A stretch of DNA of 64,000 bases from Bordetella genomosp. 7 (GTDB taxonomy: Bacteria > Pseudomonadota > Gammaproteobacteria > Burkholderiales > Burkholderiaceae_B): the NCBI RefSeq assembly GCF_002261265.1, contig NZ_NEVK01000001.1:419864-483863 (forward strand), given 5' to 3'. Below the pieces are notes generated by a model that was not told the DNA's origin, did no database searches, and saw nothing but the letters and a program-made list of their open reading frames with translations. Shown one piece after another: positions 33,510 through 43,502 of this stretch (the stretch's first letter is position 1; every line of letters starts with the position of its first letter). The translations under genes were made by a program, and so were the position numbers.

Positions 33510-33599
33510 CGCCTCGCATTCTGCGGGTAGACCGCAATGCGGCCTGCCGGTAATTCCGGTAGCATGGGATTTCCAACCTAGCAGCCAGGAGCCCACAAT

Positions 33600-34070
33600 A
33601 TGTTCAAAAGAATCCTGATCCCCACCGACGGTTCTCCGCTATCGGCGCAGGCCGCCAATGCCGGCATCTGCTTTGCGCGCTCGGTAAACGCCGAGGTCGT
33701 CGCGCTGCACGTCACGCAACCTTTCGCCGCCACCATCGGGTTCGACGGCATGGCAGCCGCCTACGCCATCACCGATGAAGACTACGAAAAGGCCTCGGCC
33801 GAACAAGCCGAAAAATACCTGAAGCTGATCCTCGACCGTGCCGACACGGCGGGGGTCAAGGCCCAGTCGCGCGCCGTGTCCAACTTCAACGTGGCCGACG
33901 GCATCGTGCAGGCCGCTTCCGAAAACGGCTGCGACCTCATCTTCATCGGCAGCCATGGCCGCAGCGGCCTGTCGCGCCTGCTGCTGGGCAGCGTCACGGC
34001 CAAGGTGCTGTCGCTGGCCCACACCGCGGTGCTGGTGTACCGAGTCAAGGAAGACAAAGAAAAGAAATAA
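33600..34070 (+). CDS. Universal stress protein UspA family
   Basis: 156 residues. MFKRILIPTDGSPLSAQAAN opens the fold, and the ATP-binding loop is present near the C-terminus as FIGSHGRSGLSRLLLGSVT. Cytoplasmic stress protein, probably ATP-binding. Ends in a strong intrinsic terminator (34091). Confidence 0.92.
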   Translation: MFKRILIPTDGSPLSAQAANAGICFARSVNAEVVALHVTQPFAATIGFDGMAAAYAITDEDYEKASAEQAEKYLKLILDRADTAGVKAQSRAVSNFNVADGIVQAASENGCDLIFIGSHGRSGLSRLLLGSVTAKVLSLAHTAVLVYRVKEDKEKK

Positions 34071-34090
34071 AGGCTCGCCGAGCCGTCCGG

Positions 34091-34133
34091 CGGCCAGTCG
34101 CATGTCTTCATGCGGCTGGCCGTTTTGTTTTTT
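34091..34133 (+). terminator. Strong intrinsic terminator after usp
   Basis: CGGCCAGTCGCATG - TCTT - CATGCGGCTGGCCG (14-base stem with one G-T pair), then TTTTGTTTTTT. Confidence 0.92.
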
Positions 34134-34250
34134 GCCCATACCTGCGGCGCGCGCAGGGGGATCTGGTGTTTTGCGATCGGGCGCGCGTAATATCTGCACA
34201 GGGCGTCGCTGCGCCGGGCGTCCCGCCGATACCTACCATCAGGGGCCGCC

Positions 34251-36365
34251 ATGACTCGCAAGACGCGTATCGATCATTACCGCAACATCGGTATCAGCGC
34301 GCATATCGATGCCGGCAAGACAACCACCACCGAGCGCATACTGTTCTATACCGGCATCACGCACAAGCTGGGCGAAGTCCATGACGGCGCGGCGACTATG
34401 GACTGGATGGAACAAGAGCAAGAGCGCGGCATCACGATTACCTCGGCCGCCACCACCGCGTTCTGGCGTGGCATGGCCGGAAATTACCCCGAACACCGCA
34501 TCAACATCATCGATACGCCGGGCCACGTCGATTTCACCATCGAGGTCGAGCGTTCGATGCGTGTGCTCGACGGCGCCTGTATGGTGTACGACGCGGTGGG
34601 AGGCGTGCAGCCGCAGTCCGAAACGGTCTGGCGCCAGGCCAACAAGTATGGCGTGCCGCGGTTGGCGTTCGTGAACAAGATGGACAGAGTCGGGGCCGAC
34701 TTCTTTCGCGTACAGAAGCAGATCGCCGAACGTCTCAAGGGCGATGCGGTGCCCGTGCAGATACCCGTGGGCGCCGAAGATCATTTCCAGGGCGTGATCG
34801 ACCTGGTCAAAATGAAGGCCATTATCTGGGACGACGCGACCCAGGGCGTAAAGTTCGAGTACCGCGACATCCCCGACGAACTCGCCGGCCAGGCCCGGCA
34901 ATGGCACGACCATATGGTCGAAAAGGCGGCCGAGGCCGACGAGGCCCTGCTCGAAAAGTACTTGTCCGGCGAGCCGCTGTCCGAAGCCGATATCAAGCGC
35001 GGCCTGCGCATGCGCACCATCGCCAACGAGATCGTGCCCATGCTGTGCGGCAGCGCCTTCAAGAACAAGGGCGTGCAGGCCATGCTGGACGCCGTTATCG
35101 ATTACCTTCCTTCGCCGGCCGACGTGCCGGCCATCCGGGGCCATGACGAACGCGATCGCGAGGTCGAACGGCATCCGGCAGACGATGAACCCTTTTCGGC
35201 GTTGGCGTTCAAGATCATGACAGACCCCTTCGTGGGGCAACTGGTGTTCTTCCGCGTGTATTCCGGCGTCGTCAAGTCGGGCGATTCGGTCCTCAATCCG
35301 CTCAAGGGCAAGCGCGAGCGCCTGGGGCGGCTGCTGCAGATGCACGCCAACGAGCGGCGCGAGATCAGCGAAGTCTATGCGGGCGACATCGCGGCCGCGG
35401 TGGGCATCAAAGAAGTCACGACGGGCGATACGCTGACTGATGCGAACCACGTCATCGTTCTCGAACGCATGTCGTTCCCCGATCCGGTCATTTCGCAGGC
35501 CGTAGAACCCAAGACCAAGGCCGACCAGGAAAAAATGAGCCTGGCCCTGAACCGCCTGGCCCAGGAAGACCCGTCGTTTCGCGTGCGCACCGACGAAGAA
35601 TCCGGGCAGACCATCATATCCGGCATGGGCGAGCTGCACCTTGAGATCCTCGTCGACCGCATGAAACGCGAATTTCATGTCGAGGCCAGCGTGGGCAAGC
35701 CGCAGGTTGCGTACCGCGAAACCATCCGCCAAACCTGTGACGAGGTCGAAGGCAAGTTCATCAAGCAGTCGGGCGGCCGCGGCCAGTATGGCCACGTGGT
35801 GCTCAGGCTCGAACCCCAGCCGCCGGGCCAGGGGTTCGTATTTGTCGACGCCATCAAGGGCGGGGTGGTGCCGCGTGAATTCATACCAGCCGTCGAGCGC
35901 GGGGTGCGCGAAAGCCTCAATGCGGGCGTGCTGGCCGGCTACCCGGTGGTCGACGTCAAGGTCACACTGGTTTTCGGCTCATATCACGATGTCGATTCCA
36001 ACGAGAACGCCTTCCGCACGGCCGGCTCCATGGCTTTCAAGGAAGGCATGCGGCGGGCCCGGCCGGCCCTGCTCGAACCCATGATGCATGTCGAGGTCGA
36101 GACGCCCGAAGACTATACCGGCCATGTCATGGGCGACCTGTCTTCGCGTCGCGGCATGGTGCAGGGGATGGAAGATATCGCCGGAGGCGGCGGCAAGCTG
36201 GTGCGCGCCGAAGTGCCCCTGGCCGAAATGTTCGGCTATTCCACATCGCTGCGGTCGTTGACCCAGGGGCGCGCCACTTACACCATGGAATTCAAGCACT
36301 ACGCCGAGGCGCCCGGCCAGGTGGCCGCGCAGGTCGTTGCCGCCCATGGCGGCGCGGCCCGTTAA
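34251..36365 (+). CDS. fusA: Translation elongation factor G
   Basis: 704 residues, full-length EF-G: P-loop [19 protein letters not shown], switch [16 protein letters not shown]3 [21 protein letters not shown]4 [10 protein letters not shown], and the C-terminal domains IV-V ([21 protein letters not shown], then [21 protein letters not shown]). It moves tRNA-mRNA through the ribosome. It stands alone, without rpsL, rpsG or tuf around it, so it is likely the second EF-G that several betaproteobacteria carry; whether another copy exists is outside this window. Confidence 0.95.
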   Translation: MTRKTRIDHYRNIGISAHIDAGKTTTTERILFYTGITHKLGEVHDGAATMDWMEQEQERGITITSAATTAFWRGMAGNYPEHRINIIDTPGHVDFTIEVERSMRVLDGACMVYDAVGGVQPQSETVWRQANKYGVPRLAFVNKMDRVGADFFRVQKQIAERLKGDAVPVQIPVGAEDHFQGVIDLVKMKAIIWDDATQGVKFEYRDIPDELAGQARQWHDHMVEKAAEADEALLEKYLSGEPLSEADIKRGLRMRTIANEIVPMLCGSAFKNKGVQAMLDAVIDYLPSPADVPAIRGHDERDREVERHPADDEPFSALAFKIMTDPFVGQLVFFRVYSGVVKSGDSVLNPLKGKRERLGRLLQMHANERREISEVYAGDIAAAVGIKEVTTGDTLTDANHVIVLERMSFPDPVISQAVEPKTKADQEKMSLALNRLAQEDPSFRVRTDEESGQTIISGMGELHLEILVDRMKREFHVEASVGKPQVAYRETIRQTCDEVEGKFIKQSGGRGQYGHVVLRLEPQPPGQGFVFVDAIKGGVVPREFIPAVERGVRESLNAGVLAGYPVVDVKVTLVFGSYHDVDSNENAFRTAGSMAFKEGMRRARPALLEPMMHVEVETPEDYTGHVMGDLSSRRGMVQGMEDIAGGGGKLVRAEVPLAEMFGYSTSLRSLTQGRATYTMEFKHYAEAPGQVAAQVVAAHGGAAR

Positions 36366-36440
36366 CAACCGGTTGCCAGCGCGGGCGGTGCGGCTGCGGG
36401 CATGCAGCTATCATGGGCTGACCTACAGCCGGAGAGCCAC

Positions 36441-37196
36441 ATGGATCAACTGATAGAGCTTGCCCAGCAGCCCGCCGCGTGGGCCGCCTTGGCCACCCTG
36501 ATCGCCATGGAAGTCGTGCTGGGCATCGACAACCTCATCTTCATCTCCATCCTGACCAATAAATTGCCGCCCGAGCAGCAAGAGCGCGGCAGGCGCATCG
36601 GCATCGGCATGGCCCTGATCCTGCGCCTGGCGCTGCTGGGCACCGTCGCCATCATCGTCAAGCTGACGCAGCCTGTCATTACCTTGTTCGGGCAGGGCTT
36701 CTCGTGGCGCGACATCATCCTCATTGCGGGCGGGCTGTTCCTGGTCTGGAAGGCCACCAAAGAAATCCACCATCACGTCGACCGCGAGCCGGAAGGCGAC
36801 ATGTTCGAGGGCAAGCCCGCGACCCTCGGATTCGCCGCCGCCATCGGGCAGATCCTGATGCTGGACCTGGTGTTTTCTATCGACAGCATCATCACCGCCG
36901 TCGGCATGACCGAACACATACCCATCATGTTCATCGCCGTCATCGTGGCGGTCACGGTCATGCTGCTGGCCGCCGGCCCACTGGCGCGCTTCATCCAGCG
37001 CAATCCCACGGTGGTGATGCTCGCGCTGGGCTTCCTGCTGATGATAGGGATGACACTCATCGCCGAAGGCTTCGGCGCCCACGTGCCCAAGGGGTACATC
37101 TACGCCGCCATGGCGTTTTCCGCCCTGGTCGAAGCCCTGAACATGCTCGCCCGCCGTGCCAAGAGAGGGCCGGCCGGAGACGGCGCCGGCGCATAG
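36441..37196 (+). CDS. TerC-family integral membrane protein
   Basis: 251 residues from ATG 36441 (GGAG upstream). Seven or so membrane helices: [19 protein letters not shown] with the conserved D(N)LIF, then [24 protein letters not shown] with the second acidic motif, and [20 protein letters not shown]. Family members are linked to manganese export or metal loading of secreted proteins. The gene is followed by a strong terminator (37230-37257). Confidence 0.92.
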   Translation: MDQLIELAQQPAAWAALATLIAMEVVLGIDNLIFISILTNKLPPEQQERGRRIGIGMALILRLALLGTVAIIVKLTQPVITLFGQGFSWRDIILIAGGLFLVWKATKEIHHHVDREPEGDMFEGKPATLGFAAAIGQILMLDLVFSIDSIITAVGMTEHIPIMFIAVIVAVTVMLLAAGPLARFIQRNPTVVMLALGFLLMIGMTLIAEGFGAHVPKGYIYAAMAFSALVEALNMLARRAKRGPAGDGAGA

Positions 37197-37229
37197 CGCC
37201 ACGCCCGGGCGGGGCCGCGCCGAAACAAT

Positions 37230-37257
37230 GGGCGCCCGGCCCGGGCGCCCTTCTTTC
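37230..37257 (+). terminator. Intrinsic terminator after terC
   Basis: GGGCGCCCGG/CCGGGCGCCC stem followed by TTCTTTC; it also ends at the 3' end of the convergent hydrolase gene. Confidence 0.75.
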
Positions 37258-38059
37258 AGCCGAGAAAGTCTTCGATGGCGGCGTTGAACGCCCGCGGATT
37301 GCCCAGGTTCATCCCATGTGAAGAGCCTTGTATCACTTCCCTGCGGGCCGTCGGCAGCCATTCCGTCAGCATATCCAGCACTGCAGGGTAGGGCGCCGGG
37401 CTCAGCGCGCCGCCGATCAGCAGCGTAGGCAGGCCCAGCCTTTCCACCTGCTCGCGCGACACCGGCGGCAAAGATTCGGACACCTGGCCACGCAGTGTCG
37501 ATGCGTTGTCGCGCACCATGTCCTTGAACCACGGCACCATGCGGCGCCACGTATCCGCGCCCGACACCGTGTCTACGAACAAGGCCAGCCCCGCATCCAT
37601 CTCGCCCGATTCAATCAGCGCCAGGGCACGTTCCCGGAACCCGCTGCGTGCGCGTTCCTCGACTCCCGGCAAGGGCAGGCCGGGATCCGCCAGCGTCAGC
37701 GAGCGCACACTGCCCGTGCCCCGCAGCGCGGCTTCCAGGGCCACTCGCGCGCCGCGCGAATGGCCCACCAGGTGCGCCGCGCCTTCGCCCACCTGGTCGA
37801 TGAAGGCGAGCACATCGTCCACATGCTGGCGCAACGAAAATTCCGTGCCGTCCCACTGTTGGGGCCAATAGTGCCGCAAACTGAGCGCCAGCACCCGGAA
37901 CGACCGCCCCAGCGGGCCCAGTTGCGACTTCCAGTACCGGCAGTCGCACAGCGAGCCGTGCACCAGCACCAGGGGAGTGCCTGCGCCATGCTCGGTGTAA
38001 GTCAGGGGGTAGCCGTTGATGATGGCCGTCTGCAACGGCAGCTGAGGTTCTGAACGCAT
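37256..38059 (-). CDS. Alpha/beta hydrolase
   Basis: 267 residues. PLVLVHGSLCDCRYWKSQLG carries the oxyanion HG, LVGHSRGARVALEAAL is the nucleophile elbow (GHSRG), and IQGSSHGMNLGNPRAFNAAI carries the His. This is the haloperoxidase/esterase-like branch; substrate unknown. Divergent from the YbaK gene. Confidence 0.88.
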   Translation of the reverse strand: MRSEPQLPLQTAIINGYPLTYTEHGAGTPLVLVHGSLCDCRYWKSQLGPLGRSFRVLALSLRHYWPQQWDGTEFSLRQHVDDVLAFIDQVGEGAAHLVGHSRGARVALEAALRGTGSVRSLTLADPGLPLPGVEERARSGFRERALALIESGEMDAGLALFVDTVSGADTWRRMVPWFKDMVRDNASTLRGQVSESLPPVSREQVERLGLPTLLIGGALSPAPYPAVLDMLTEWLPTARREVIQGSSHGMNLGNPRAFNAAIEDFLG

Positions 38060-38176
38060 AGGGGTATCGGGCCGGGTGTCCAGCGCGTGATTCTAGCGCC
38101 CCGCCCCGTTGCCGCTGCTAAACTCAGTGGCCTTGCCTCAGGGCGCCAAACTTTTCCTTCGGAACCTAGACACAGC

Positions 38177-38674
38177 ATGTCTGTTGAATCCGTCGCTTCC
38201 TTGCCCGAATCTGCGCAGCGGGTTGCCCGGCTATTGCAAGAGCTGGGCCACGACCATTCCATTGTCATCCTGCCGCAAACCGGCAAGACGTCCGCCGAAG
38301 CGGCCCAGGGCCTGGGCTGCCAGGTGGCGCAGATCGCCAAGTCCATCATTTTCCGGCGGCTGGCCGACAACGCGCCCGTGCTCGTCATCGCCAGCGGCGT
38401 GAACCGTGTAGACGAGACCAAGGTGGCCTCGCTGGTTGGCGAACTCGGCAAGGCCGACGCCCGCTACGTGCGCGAGATGACGGGCTATGCCATCGGCGGC
38501 GTCTGCCCCATCGGGCACACCGTCAAGCCCAACATGCTCATCGACCAGGACCTGTTCCAGTACGACACCCTGTGGGCCGCCGCGGGACATCCTCATGCGG
38601 TGTTTCCGCTAAGCCCGCAGCAGCTCGCCTCCATGACCGGCGCGCCGGTTGCCGATATCGCCTTGCGCGCATAG
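38177..38674 (+). CDS. YbaK/EbsC-type aminoacyl-tRNA deacylase
   Basis: 165 residues from ATG 38177. SIVILPQTGKTSAEAAQGLG, IAKSIIFRRLADNAPVLVIA and MTGYAIGGVCPIGH are those of the YbaK/ProX family, which hydrolyses misacylated tRNA (for example Cys-tRNA-Pro) or related products. Cytoplasmic. Followed 20 bases later by a DMT transporter on the same strand. Confidence 0.9.
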   Translation: MSVESVASLPESAQRVARLLQELGHDHSIVILPQTGKTSAEAAQGLGCQVAQIAKSIIFRRLADNAPVLVIASGVNRVDETKVASLVGELGKADARYVREMTGYAIGGVCPIGHTVKPNMLIDQDLFQYDTLWAAAGHPHAVFPLSPQQLASMTGAPVADIALRA

Positions 38675-38694
38675 CGCACACCAGGAACATCTCC

Positions 38695-39597
38695 ATGGAC
38701 TGGACTTGGGTCTGGATACCCGCCACCGTAGCGGCCGCGGCCGCACAGGCGGGTCGCAACGCCGTGCAGCGCAGCCTTACCGCAACACTGGGTACGCTGG
38801 GGGCGACCCAGGTGCGGTTCCTGTTCGGCTTCCCCTTCGCCTTGCTGTTCCTGGCCATCGTGATGCTGGTCGATGGCGGCCAGGCCCCGCAGGGCGGCTT
38901 CGAATTCATGCTGTTCGTGCTGGGCGGCGCGCTGGCGCAGATCTCCGCAACCGCGCTGATGCTTGCCGCCATGCGCGAGCGGTCTTTCGTGGTCGTCACC
39001 GCCTGGACCAAGACAGAACCCATCCAGGTCGCCGTATTCGGTTTCGTGGTGCTGGGCGACCCCTTGTCCTGGCTCAGCATTGTCGCAATCATGGTGGCCA
39101 CGTTCGGCGTCGTCCTGATGTCGGGCGATCCGGCAGTCGCGGCCGGCCGCGGCAGGTTGCGGCCGGCGTTACTGGGGCTGGTCTCGGGCGCGTTCTTTGC
39201 TTTGTCCGCCATAGGCTTTCGCGGCGCCATTCTCGAACTCGACGGCGGCAGCTTCGTGCTCCAGGCCACCTGGACGCTGGCCTGGTCGCTGGGCGTGCAG
39301 ACGCTGGTGCTGGTGCTGTGGATGCTGTTGTTCAACCGCGCCTTGCTCAAGGCCTGCATGGCCGCCTGGCGGGCTTCGATCTGGGGCGGCCTTCTGGGCG
39401 CCAGTGCATCGCAGGGCTGGTTCCTGGGTTTTGCGCTGACCGCGGCCAGCAACGTGCGCACCCTGGGGCTGGTAGAGGTTCTTTTCGCGCAGTTGCTGTC
39501 GCGGCGTCTGTTTTCGCATGCATCCAGCCGCCGCGAACTTGCCGGTATTGCATTGATCGTCCTGGGCGTGGGCTTATTGCTGGCCTGGTCCGGCTGA
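38695..39597 (+). CDS. EamA/DMT-type transporter
   Basis: 300 residues from ATG 38695; about ten membrane helices in two repeats (LFGFPFALLFLAIVMLV, and LLGASASQGWFLGFALTAAS). The N-terminus AGRNAVQRSLTATLGTLGAT and the helix pattern identify a DMT superfamily exporter; the substrate is unknown. Possibly cotranscribed with ybaK. Confidence 0.87.
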   Translation: MDWTWVWIPATVAAAAAQAGRNAVQRSLTATLGTLGATQVRFLFGFPFALLFLAIVMLVDGGQAPQGGFEFMLFVLGGALAQISATALMLAAMRERSFVVVTAWTKTEPIQVAVFGFVVLGDPLSWLSIVAIMVATFGVVLMSGDPAVAAGRGRLRPALLGLVSGAFFALSAIGFRGAILELDGGSFVLQATWTLAWSLGVQTLVLVLWMLLFNRALLKACMAAWRASIWGGLLGASASQGWFLGFALTAASNVRTLGLVEVLFAQLLSRRLFSHASSRRELAGIALIVLGVGLLLAWSG

Positions 39598-39610
39598 CGC
39601 CCGGCCAATG

Positions 39611-39636
39611 AAAACGGCCCGCCTGGTGGCGGGCCG
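39611..39636 (-). terminator. Terminator after cpoB (minus strand)
   Basis: CGGCCCGCC - ACCA - GGCGGGCCG stem followed on the minus strand by TTTTC. It also sits after the convergent DMT gene. Confidence 0.8.
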
Positions 39637-39654
39637 CACAGCCGCGACGGTCGC

Positions 39655-40332
39655 TTACTGCAGCAACTGCAGGCGATTCTTGGCCGTCTCGGCAGCGGGG
39701 GTGTTCGGGTAGTCGCGCACGATGCGTTCCAGCGACGCCTTGGCACCAGCGCGGTTATTCAGTTCGATCTGGCTGCCGGCAATTACCAGCAGGGCATCGG
39801 GGGCGCGGGCATCGTCAGGCGATTCCTGCACCAGCTGGTTCAGCTGTTCGATGGCGCCCTTGTAATCTTTCGCGGCATAACGGCTGCTGCCCAGGTAGAA
39901 CTTGGCGCTGGGCGCCAGCTGGCTGGTGGGGTACAGGGCGATGAAGGCCGCCAATGATTCCGCAGCGTCTTTGTACTGGGCCTTGCGAAACTGGTCGATG
40001 GCGCCATCGTACGCGGCTTGTTCGCGCGGGTCTGCCGCGCTGGCGCCCGGCGGGTTGTTTGCGCCGGCCTGGCCCGGCTGGGTGCTGGGTTGCTGGCGCG
40101 ACACGAGCTCGAGCTGTTCGCGCAACTGGGTGATCTCTTGCTGCAAGGCTTGCAGTTGGTCGGCCAGTTGCAGTCGCGCGCGCTGATTCTGCTCGTTCTG
40201 CTGCTGCACTTGCTTGCGCAGATCGAGAATGGCGCGGCGGGCTTCGTCATCGGAAAAGGCGTGGGCAGAGGTGGCGGCGGCCAGGGCGGCCGTCAAAACC
40301 AGTGTACGCAGAGGCAGAACGTGAGCGCGCAT
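39655..40332 (-). CDS. cpoB: Tol-Pal coordinator CpoB (YbgF)
   Basis: 225 residues from ATG 40332. A cleavable signal (LRTLVLTAALAAATSAHA|FS), an N-terminal coiled coil (ILDLRKQVQQQNEQNQRARL, then LQALQQEITQLREQLEL), a Pro/Gly/Ala linker, and C-terminal TPR repeats (QAAYDGAIDQFRKAQYKDAA, AKFYLGSSRYAAKDYKGAIE). Periplasmic; coordinates peptidoglycan synthesis with outer-membrane constriction. Last gene of the tol-pal cluster, behind a terminator-like hairpin. Confidence 0.94.
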   Translation of the reverse strand: MRAHVLPLRTLVLTAALAAATSAHAFSDDEARRAILDLRKQVQQQNEQNQRARLQLADQLQALQQEITQLREQLELVSRQQPSTQPGQAGANNPPGASAADPREQAAYDGAIDQFRKAQYKDAAESLAAFIALYPTSQLAPSAKFYLGSSRYAAKDYKGAIEQLNQLVQESPDDARAPDALLVIAGSQIELNNRAGAKASLERIVRDYPNTPAAETAKNRLQLLQ

Positions 40333-40350
40333 AAAGATTCCCGGATTCTC

Positions 40351-40390
40351 AAAACAAAAACGTCGGAACGGCCGCTTGACCGTTCCGACG
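40351..40390 (-). terminator. Strong hairpin terminator between pal and cpoB
   Basis: On the minus strand CGTCGGAACGG - TCAAGCGG - CCGTTCCGACG (perfect 11-base stem) is followed by TTTTTGTTTTG. It sits after pal and before cpoB, so cpoB must be read through it or have its own promoter. Confidence 0.88.
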
Positions 40391-40417
40391 CGCTTCAGTG
40401 CCTGGATGCAGACGTGC

Positions 40418-40921
40418 TTAGCGCTGATATTCGATGTCGGCGCGGCGGTTTTCCGCAAAGTCGGCCTCGGTGTTGCCCGTGGCGCGGGGCTTTTCCTTGC
40501 CGAAGCTGATGGTTTCAATCTGCGCGTCGCTGACGCCCAGCAGGGTCATCATGCGGCGTACAGCGTCGGCACGGCGCTGGCCCAGGGCCAGATTGTATTC
40601 GGCGCCGCCGCGTTCGTCAGTGTTGCCCTGGATCTGGACGCGCTGTTGTTGATTCGACGCCAGGTAGCGAGCGTGCGTTTCCACCAGCCCACGATATTGC
40701 TCGGGCACCGTGTAGCTGTCGAAATCAAAGTACACCGAGCGTTGCTGCGCCAATACGCTCTGCGGGTTGAACGGATCCATGATCTGGCCGGATGCCGTAC
40801 CTTGGCCGCTGGTGCCGGAGCCGGCCTGCCCGGCCTGGTCGTCGAGCGGTACAGAGCTGCAGGCCGCCAGGGCGGCTGCAAGGGCTGCAATAGTAAGGCT
40901 TTTGGCAATGCGCATTTTCAT
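40418..40921 (-). CDS. pal: Peptidoglycan-associated lipoprotein Pal
   Basis: 167 residues. Lipoprotein signal AKSLTIAALAAALAACSSV (lipobox LAAC). The OmpA-like domain (about 60-167) shows VYFDFDSYTVPEQYRGLVET and QIQGNTDERGGAEYNLALGQ, then RRADAVRRMMTLLGVSDAQI, the peptidoglycan-binding core. Anchored in the outer membrane, binds peptidoglycan and TolB. Confidence 0.97.
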   Translation of the reverse strand: MKMRIAKSLTIAALAAALAACSSVPLDDQAGQAGSGTSGQGTASGQIMDPFNPQSVLAQQRSVYFDFDSYTVPEQYRGLVETHARYLASNQQQRVQIQGNTDERGGAEYNLALGQRRADAVRRMMTLLGVSDAQIETISFGKEKPRATGNTEADFAENRRADIEYQR

Positions 40922-40953
40922 GATTGTTCCTTTGCAAAAAGGGTCATACGTGT

Positions 40954-42276
40954 TTAGCGGGTAAAAGGACCCCAGGTCGGTTCACGTATTTCGCCGTTCA
41001 GTACCGAGAGCGTCTGGCGCACGCGCCCGTCACTGGATACTCCTGCCAAAACACTGCGCCCGTTTTGAACTGCGGCGTACAGAATCTGCATTCCGTTGGG
41101 TGCGAAACTTGGAGATTGATCGTCGCGCCCGTCGGTCAACAAGGTTTCAGTGCCGGTGGCAAGCTGTAGTGAGGCGATGCGAAACGCGCCGTCGCGTCTG
41201 GAAACGTACAGCAGCGTGGAACCGTCGGGGGAAATTCGGGGTGAGATGTTGTAACTACCGTTAAAAGTAATCCGACGCGCATCGCCTCCATCGAGACTGG
41301 TTTGATAGATCTGCGGACCACCGCTACGATCACTGGTAAAGATAATTGAACGGCCGTCGGGCGTAAAGGTCGGCTCGGTGTCGATGCCCGGAGAACGCGT
41401 CAGGCGGCGCGCATTCGAACTTCCATCGGCGCTGACGATGTAAATTTGCGACAGTCCGTCGCGGGTCAGGGCCACCGCAAGCTTGCTGCCGTCGGGCGAC
41501 CAGGCCGGCGCGCTGTTGTTGCCCTTGAAGTTGGCAACGGGTATGCGCGCGCTGGTGGCCAGTGTGTGGACATACACCACCGGCTTGCCGGATTCGAAGC
41601 TCACGTACGCCAGCTTGCTGCCATCGGGCGACCACGAGGGCGAGATGACGGGCTCGCGCGAGCGCAAGGCCACCTGCGGGTTCTGTCCGTCGGCATCGGC
41701 AACCTGCAATTCATAGGTGTTGCCGCGCTTGAGCACGTAGGCGATGCGCGTCGAGAACACGCCCCGCACGCCGGTGATCTTTTCGTAGATCCGGTCGGCG
41801 ATCTGGTGCGCGACGCGGCGCAGCTCGGCTTCGCTGCCGGAGAACGCCACACCGTCCAGCTGGCCCTTCTTGACCGTGTCGGCCAGGCGGTAGCGCACCT
41901 CGTAGCGGCCATCCGGGCCACGGGTGATGCTGCCATAAGCCAGGAAGTCGGCGCCCTTGGTGCGCCAGTCGTCGTAAGCCACCGGCGAATCTACGTTAAG
42001 GCCCGAGCCAGCCGCGCTGATCAGGCGGAACTGGCCGGTACGGGTAAGATCGGCGCGGATGACTTCGGCGATGGCGCGGCCGTGCACCTCATCTACGGCG
42101 AAGTCGGCAATGGCCACGGGGTATTGTGTGGCGCCGGTTCCGGAAATATCGACGCGCAGTTGCGCATGGGCCGGCTGCCACGCAAACACGGCCGCGGCTA
42201 CCATCAGTACGGTGAACAGCGCGCCATACATGCGCGCAAGCCCTGGCGAAAGGGCGCGGCTAAAGGCGGGAGTCAT
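40954..42276 (-). CDS. tolB: Tol-Pal translocation protein TolB
   Basis: 440 residues from ATG 42276. Signal peptide ending QPAHA|QLRVDISG; N-terminal alpha/beta domain (to about 170), then a six-bladed beta-propeller with repeated SPDGSKLA-type blades (SWSPDGSKLAYVSF, AWSPDGSKLAVALT, TFTPDGRSIIFTSD, RISPDGSTLLYVSR). Periplasmic partner of Pal and TolA. Confidence 0.97.
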   Translation of the reverse strand: MTPAFSRALSPGLARMYGALFTVLMVAAAVFAWQPAHAQLRVDISGTGATQYPVAIADFAVDEVHGRAIAEVIRADLTRTGQFRLISAAGSGLNVDSPVAYDDWRTKGADFLAYGSITRGPDGRYEVRYRLADTVKKGQLDGVAFSGSEAELRRVAHQIADRIYEKITGVRGVFSTRIAYVLKRGNTYELQVADADGQNPQVALRSREPVISPSWSPDGSKLAYVSFESGKPVVYVHTLATSARIPVANFKGNNSAPAWSPDGSKLAVALTRDGLSQIYIVSADGSSNARRLTRSPGIDTEPTFTPDGRSIIFTSDRSGGPQIYQTSLDGGDARRITFNGSYNISPRISPDGSTLLYVSRRDGAFRIASLQLATGTETLLTDGRDDQSPSFAPNGMQILYAAVQNGRSVLAGVSSDGRVRQTLSVLNGEIREPTWGPFTR

Positions 42277-42292
42277 GGTCAGCAATCTCCTG

Positions 42293-43471
42293 TCAGTCAT
42301 ACATTCGGTACACGACATCAATGACGGACTCGTAGCGGCCCGTCGAGGGTTTGGGGAACGGGTTGCAACGCCGGATGCCGGTTTCCACGGCACGGTCGAA
42401 CCCTGTGTTGCCCGACGAAGAGGTGAGGTTCACACCCGTTACCCTGCCGTCTGAACTCAACTGTACCCGGTATTGCACGGTCGGGTTGGCCGAGCCGCTG
42501 CGCGGCGGGGTGGGGTAGGCTACCCCGGGCCGGATGCAGGCACGCACCTTGGCGCCGTAGCCGTCGTCGCGGCCGCCGCCTTGCTGGTTGCGGTCGGCGG
42601 TGCCGCCCGGGATGCCCGCGGCGCCCAAGGCGTCCTGGCGGAACGCTTCGCGAAGCGCCTTCTCGGCCGCGGCCTTCTTGGCGGCTTCTTCCTTGGCTTT
42701 CTTTTCGGCGGCCGCTTTCCGGGCGGCTTCTTCCTTGGCCTTTTTCTCGGCAGCCGCTTTCTCTGCGGCAGCCTTCTCGGCCGCCTTTTTCTCGGCGGCT
42801 GCCTTCTCGGCGGCAGCTTTCTCCGCGGCGGCTTTCTTTTCCGCAGCGGCTTTCTCGGCGGCCGCCTTTTCCGCAGCAGCCTTCTGGGCGGCGGCTTTCT
42901 CGGCGGCAGCTTTCTCGGCAGCGGCCTTTTCGGCAGCGGCTTTTTCAGCCGCCTTGCGTTCCTGTTCGAGCCTTTGCTTTTCTTTCAGTTCGGCCAGCCG
43001 ACGTTCTTCTTCCAGGCGCGCCTTTTCCTTCGCGGCCTCGGCCTCGCGGCGGGCGCGTTCTTCTTCCTCGCGCTTCTTGCGTTCCTGTTCCAGCGCGATT
43101 TCAGGGTCGGGCTGCGGCGGCAACGGCTTTTCCACGGGGGGCGGCGCCGGGGCAGGCTCGGGCTGGGGTTCTGGCTGCGGCGCCGGGGGCTCCGGTTCCG
43201 GCTCGGGCTGCGGCTGCGGTTCCGGCGTGGGTTCGGGCTCGGGCTCGGGTTCGGGCTGCTCTTGCGGCGGGGGCGAGTCGGGGGTGTCGCCTTCGGCCCA
43301 GAGCTCGACCTGCACCGGGCCCGGGTTTTCCGACCGCCAGTTGACGCCGAAAATCAGGGCAACCAGCAGCAGGATATGCACCAGGATGGCCAGCCCCAGC
43401 GCCTTGCGGTTGTCTTGCGCGGCGGGCGTGATGGGGGCCTGGCCGTCGTGTTTGAAAAGAGGCGGGGTCAT
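42293..43471 (-). CDS. tolA: Energy transducer TolA
   Basis: 392 residues. One N-terminal membrane helix (about 25-43, ALGLAILVHILLLVALIFGV), a Pro/Glu/Gln-rich stretch (about 65-125), a long Lys/Ala/Glu helix built of KAAAEK repeats (about 140-290), and the C-terminal domain with CIRPGVAYPTP and TGFDRAVETGIRRCNPFPKP that binds TolB/Pal. It spans the periplasm and transmits TolQR energy. Confidence 0.97.
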   Translation of the reverse strand: MTPPLFKHDGQAPITPAAQDNRKALGLAILVHILLLVALIFGVNWRSENPGPVQVELWAEGDTPDSPPPQEQPEPEPEPEPTPEPQPQPEPEPEPPAPQPEPQPEPAPAPPPVEKPLPPQPDPEIALEQERKKREEEERARREAEAAKEKARLEEERRLAELKEKQRLEQERKAAEKAAAEKAAAEKAAAEKAAAQKAAAEKAAAEKAAAEKKAAAEKAAAEKAAAEKKAAEKAAAEKAAAEKKAKEEAARKAAAEKKAKEEAAKKAAAEKALREAFRQDALGAAGIPGGTADRNQQGGGRDDGYGAKVRACIRPGVAYPTPPRSGSANPTVQYRVQLSSDGRVTGVNLTSSSGNTGFDRAVETGIRRCNPFPKPSTGRYESVIDVVYRMYD

Positions 43472-43502
43472 AGGCGTTGCAGTGGCGGCTGGCGGCGGTG
43501 CA

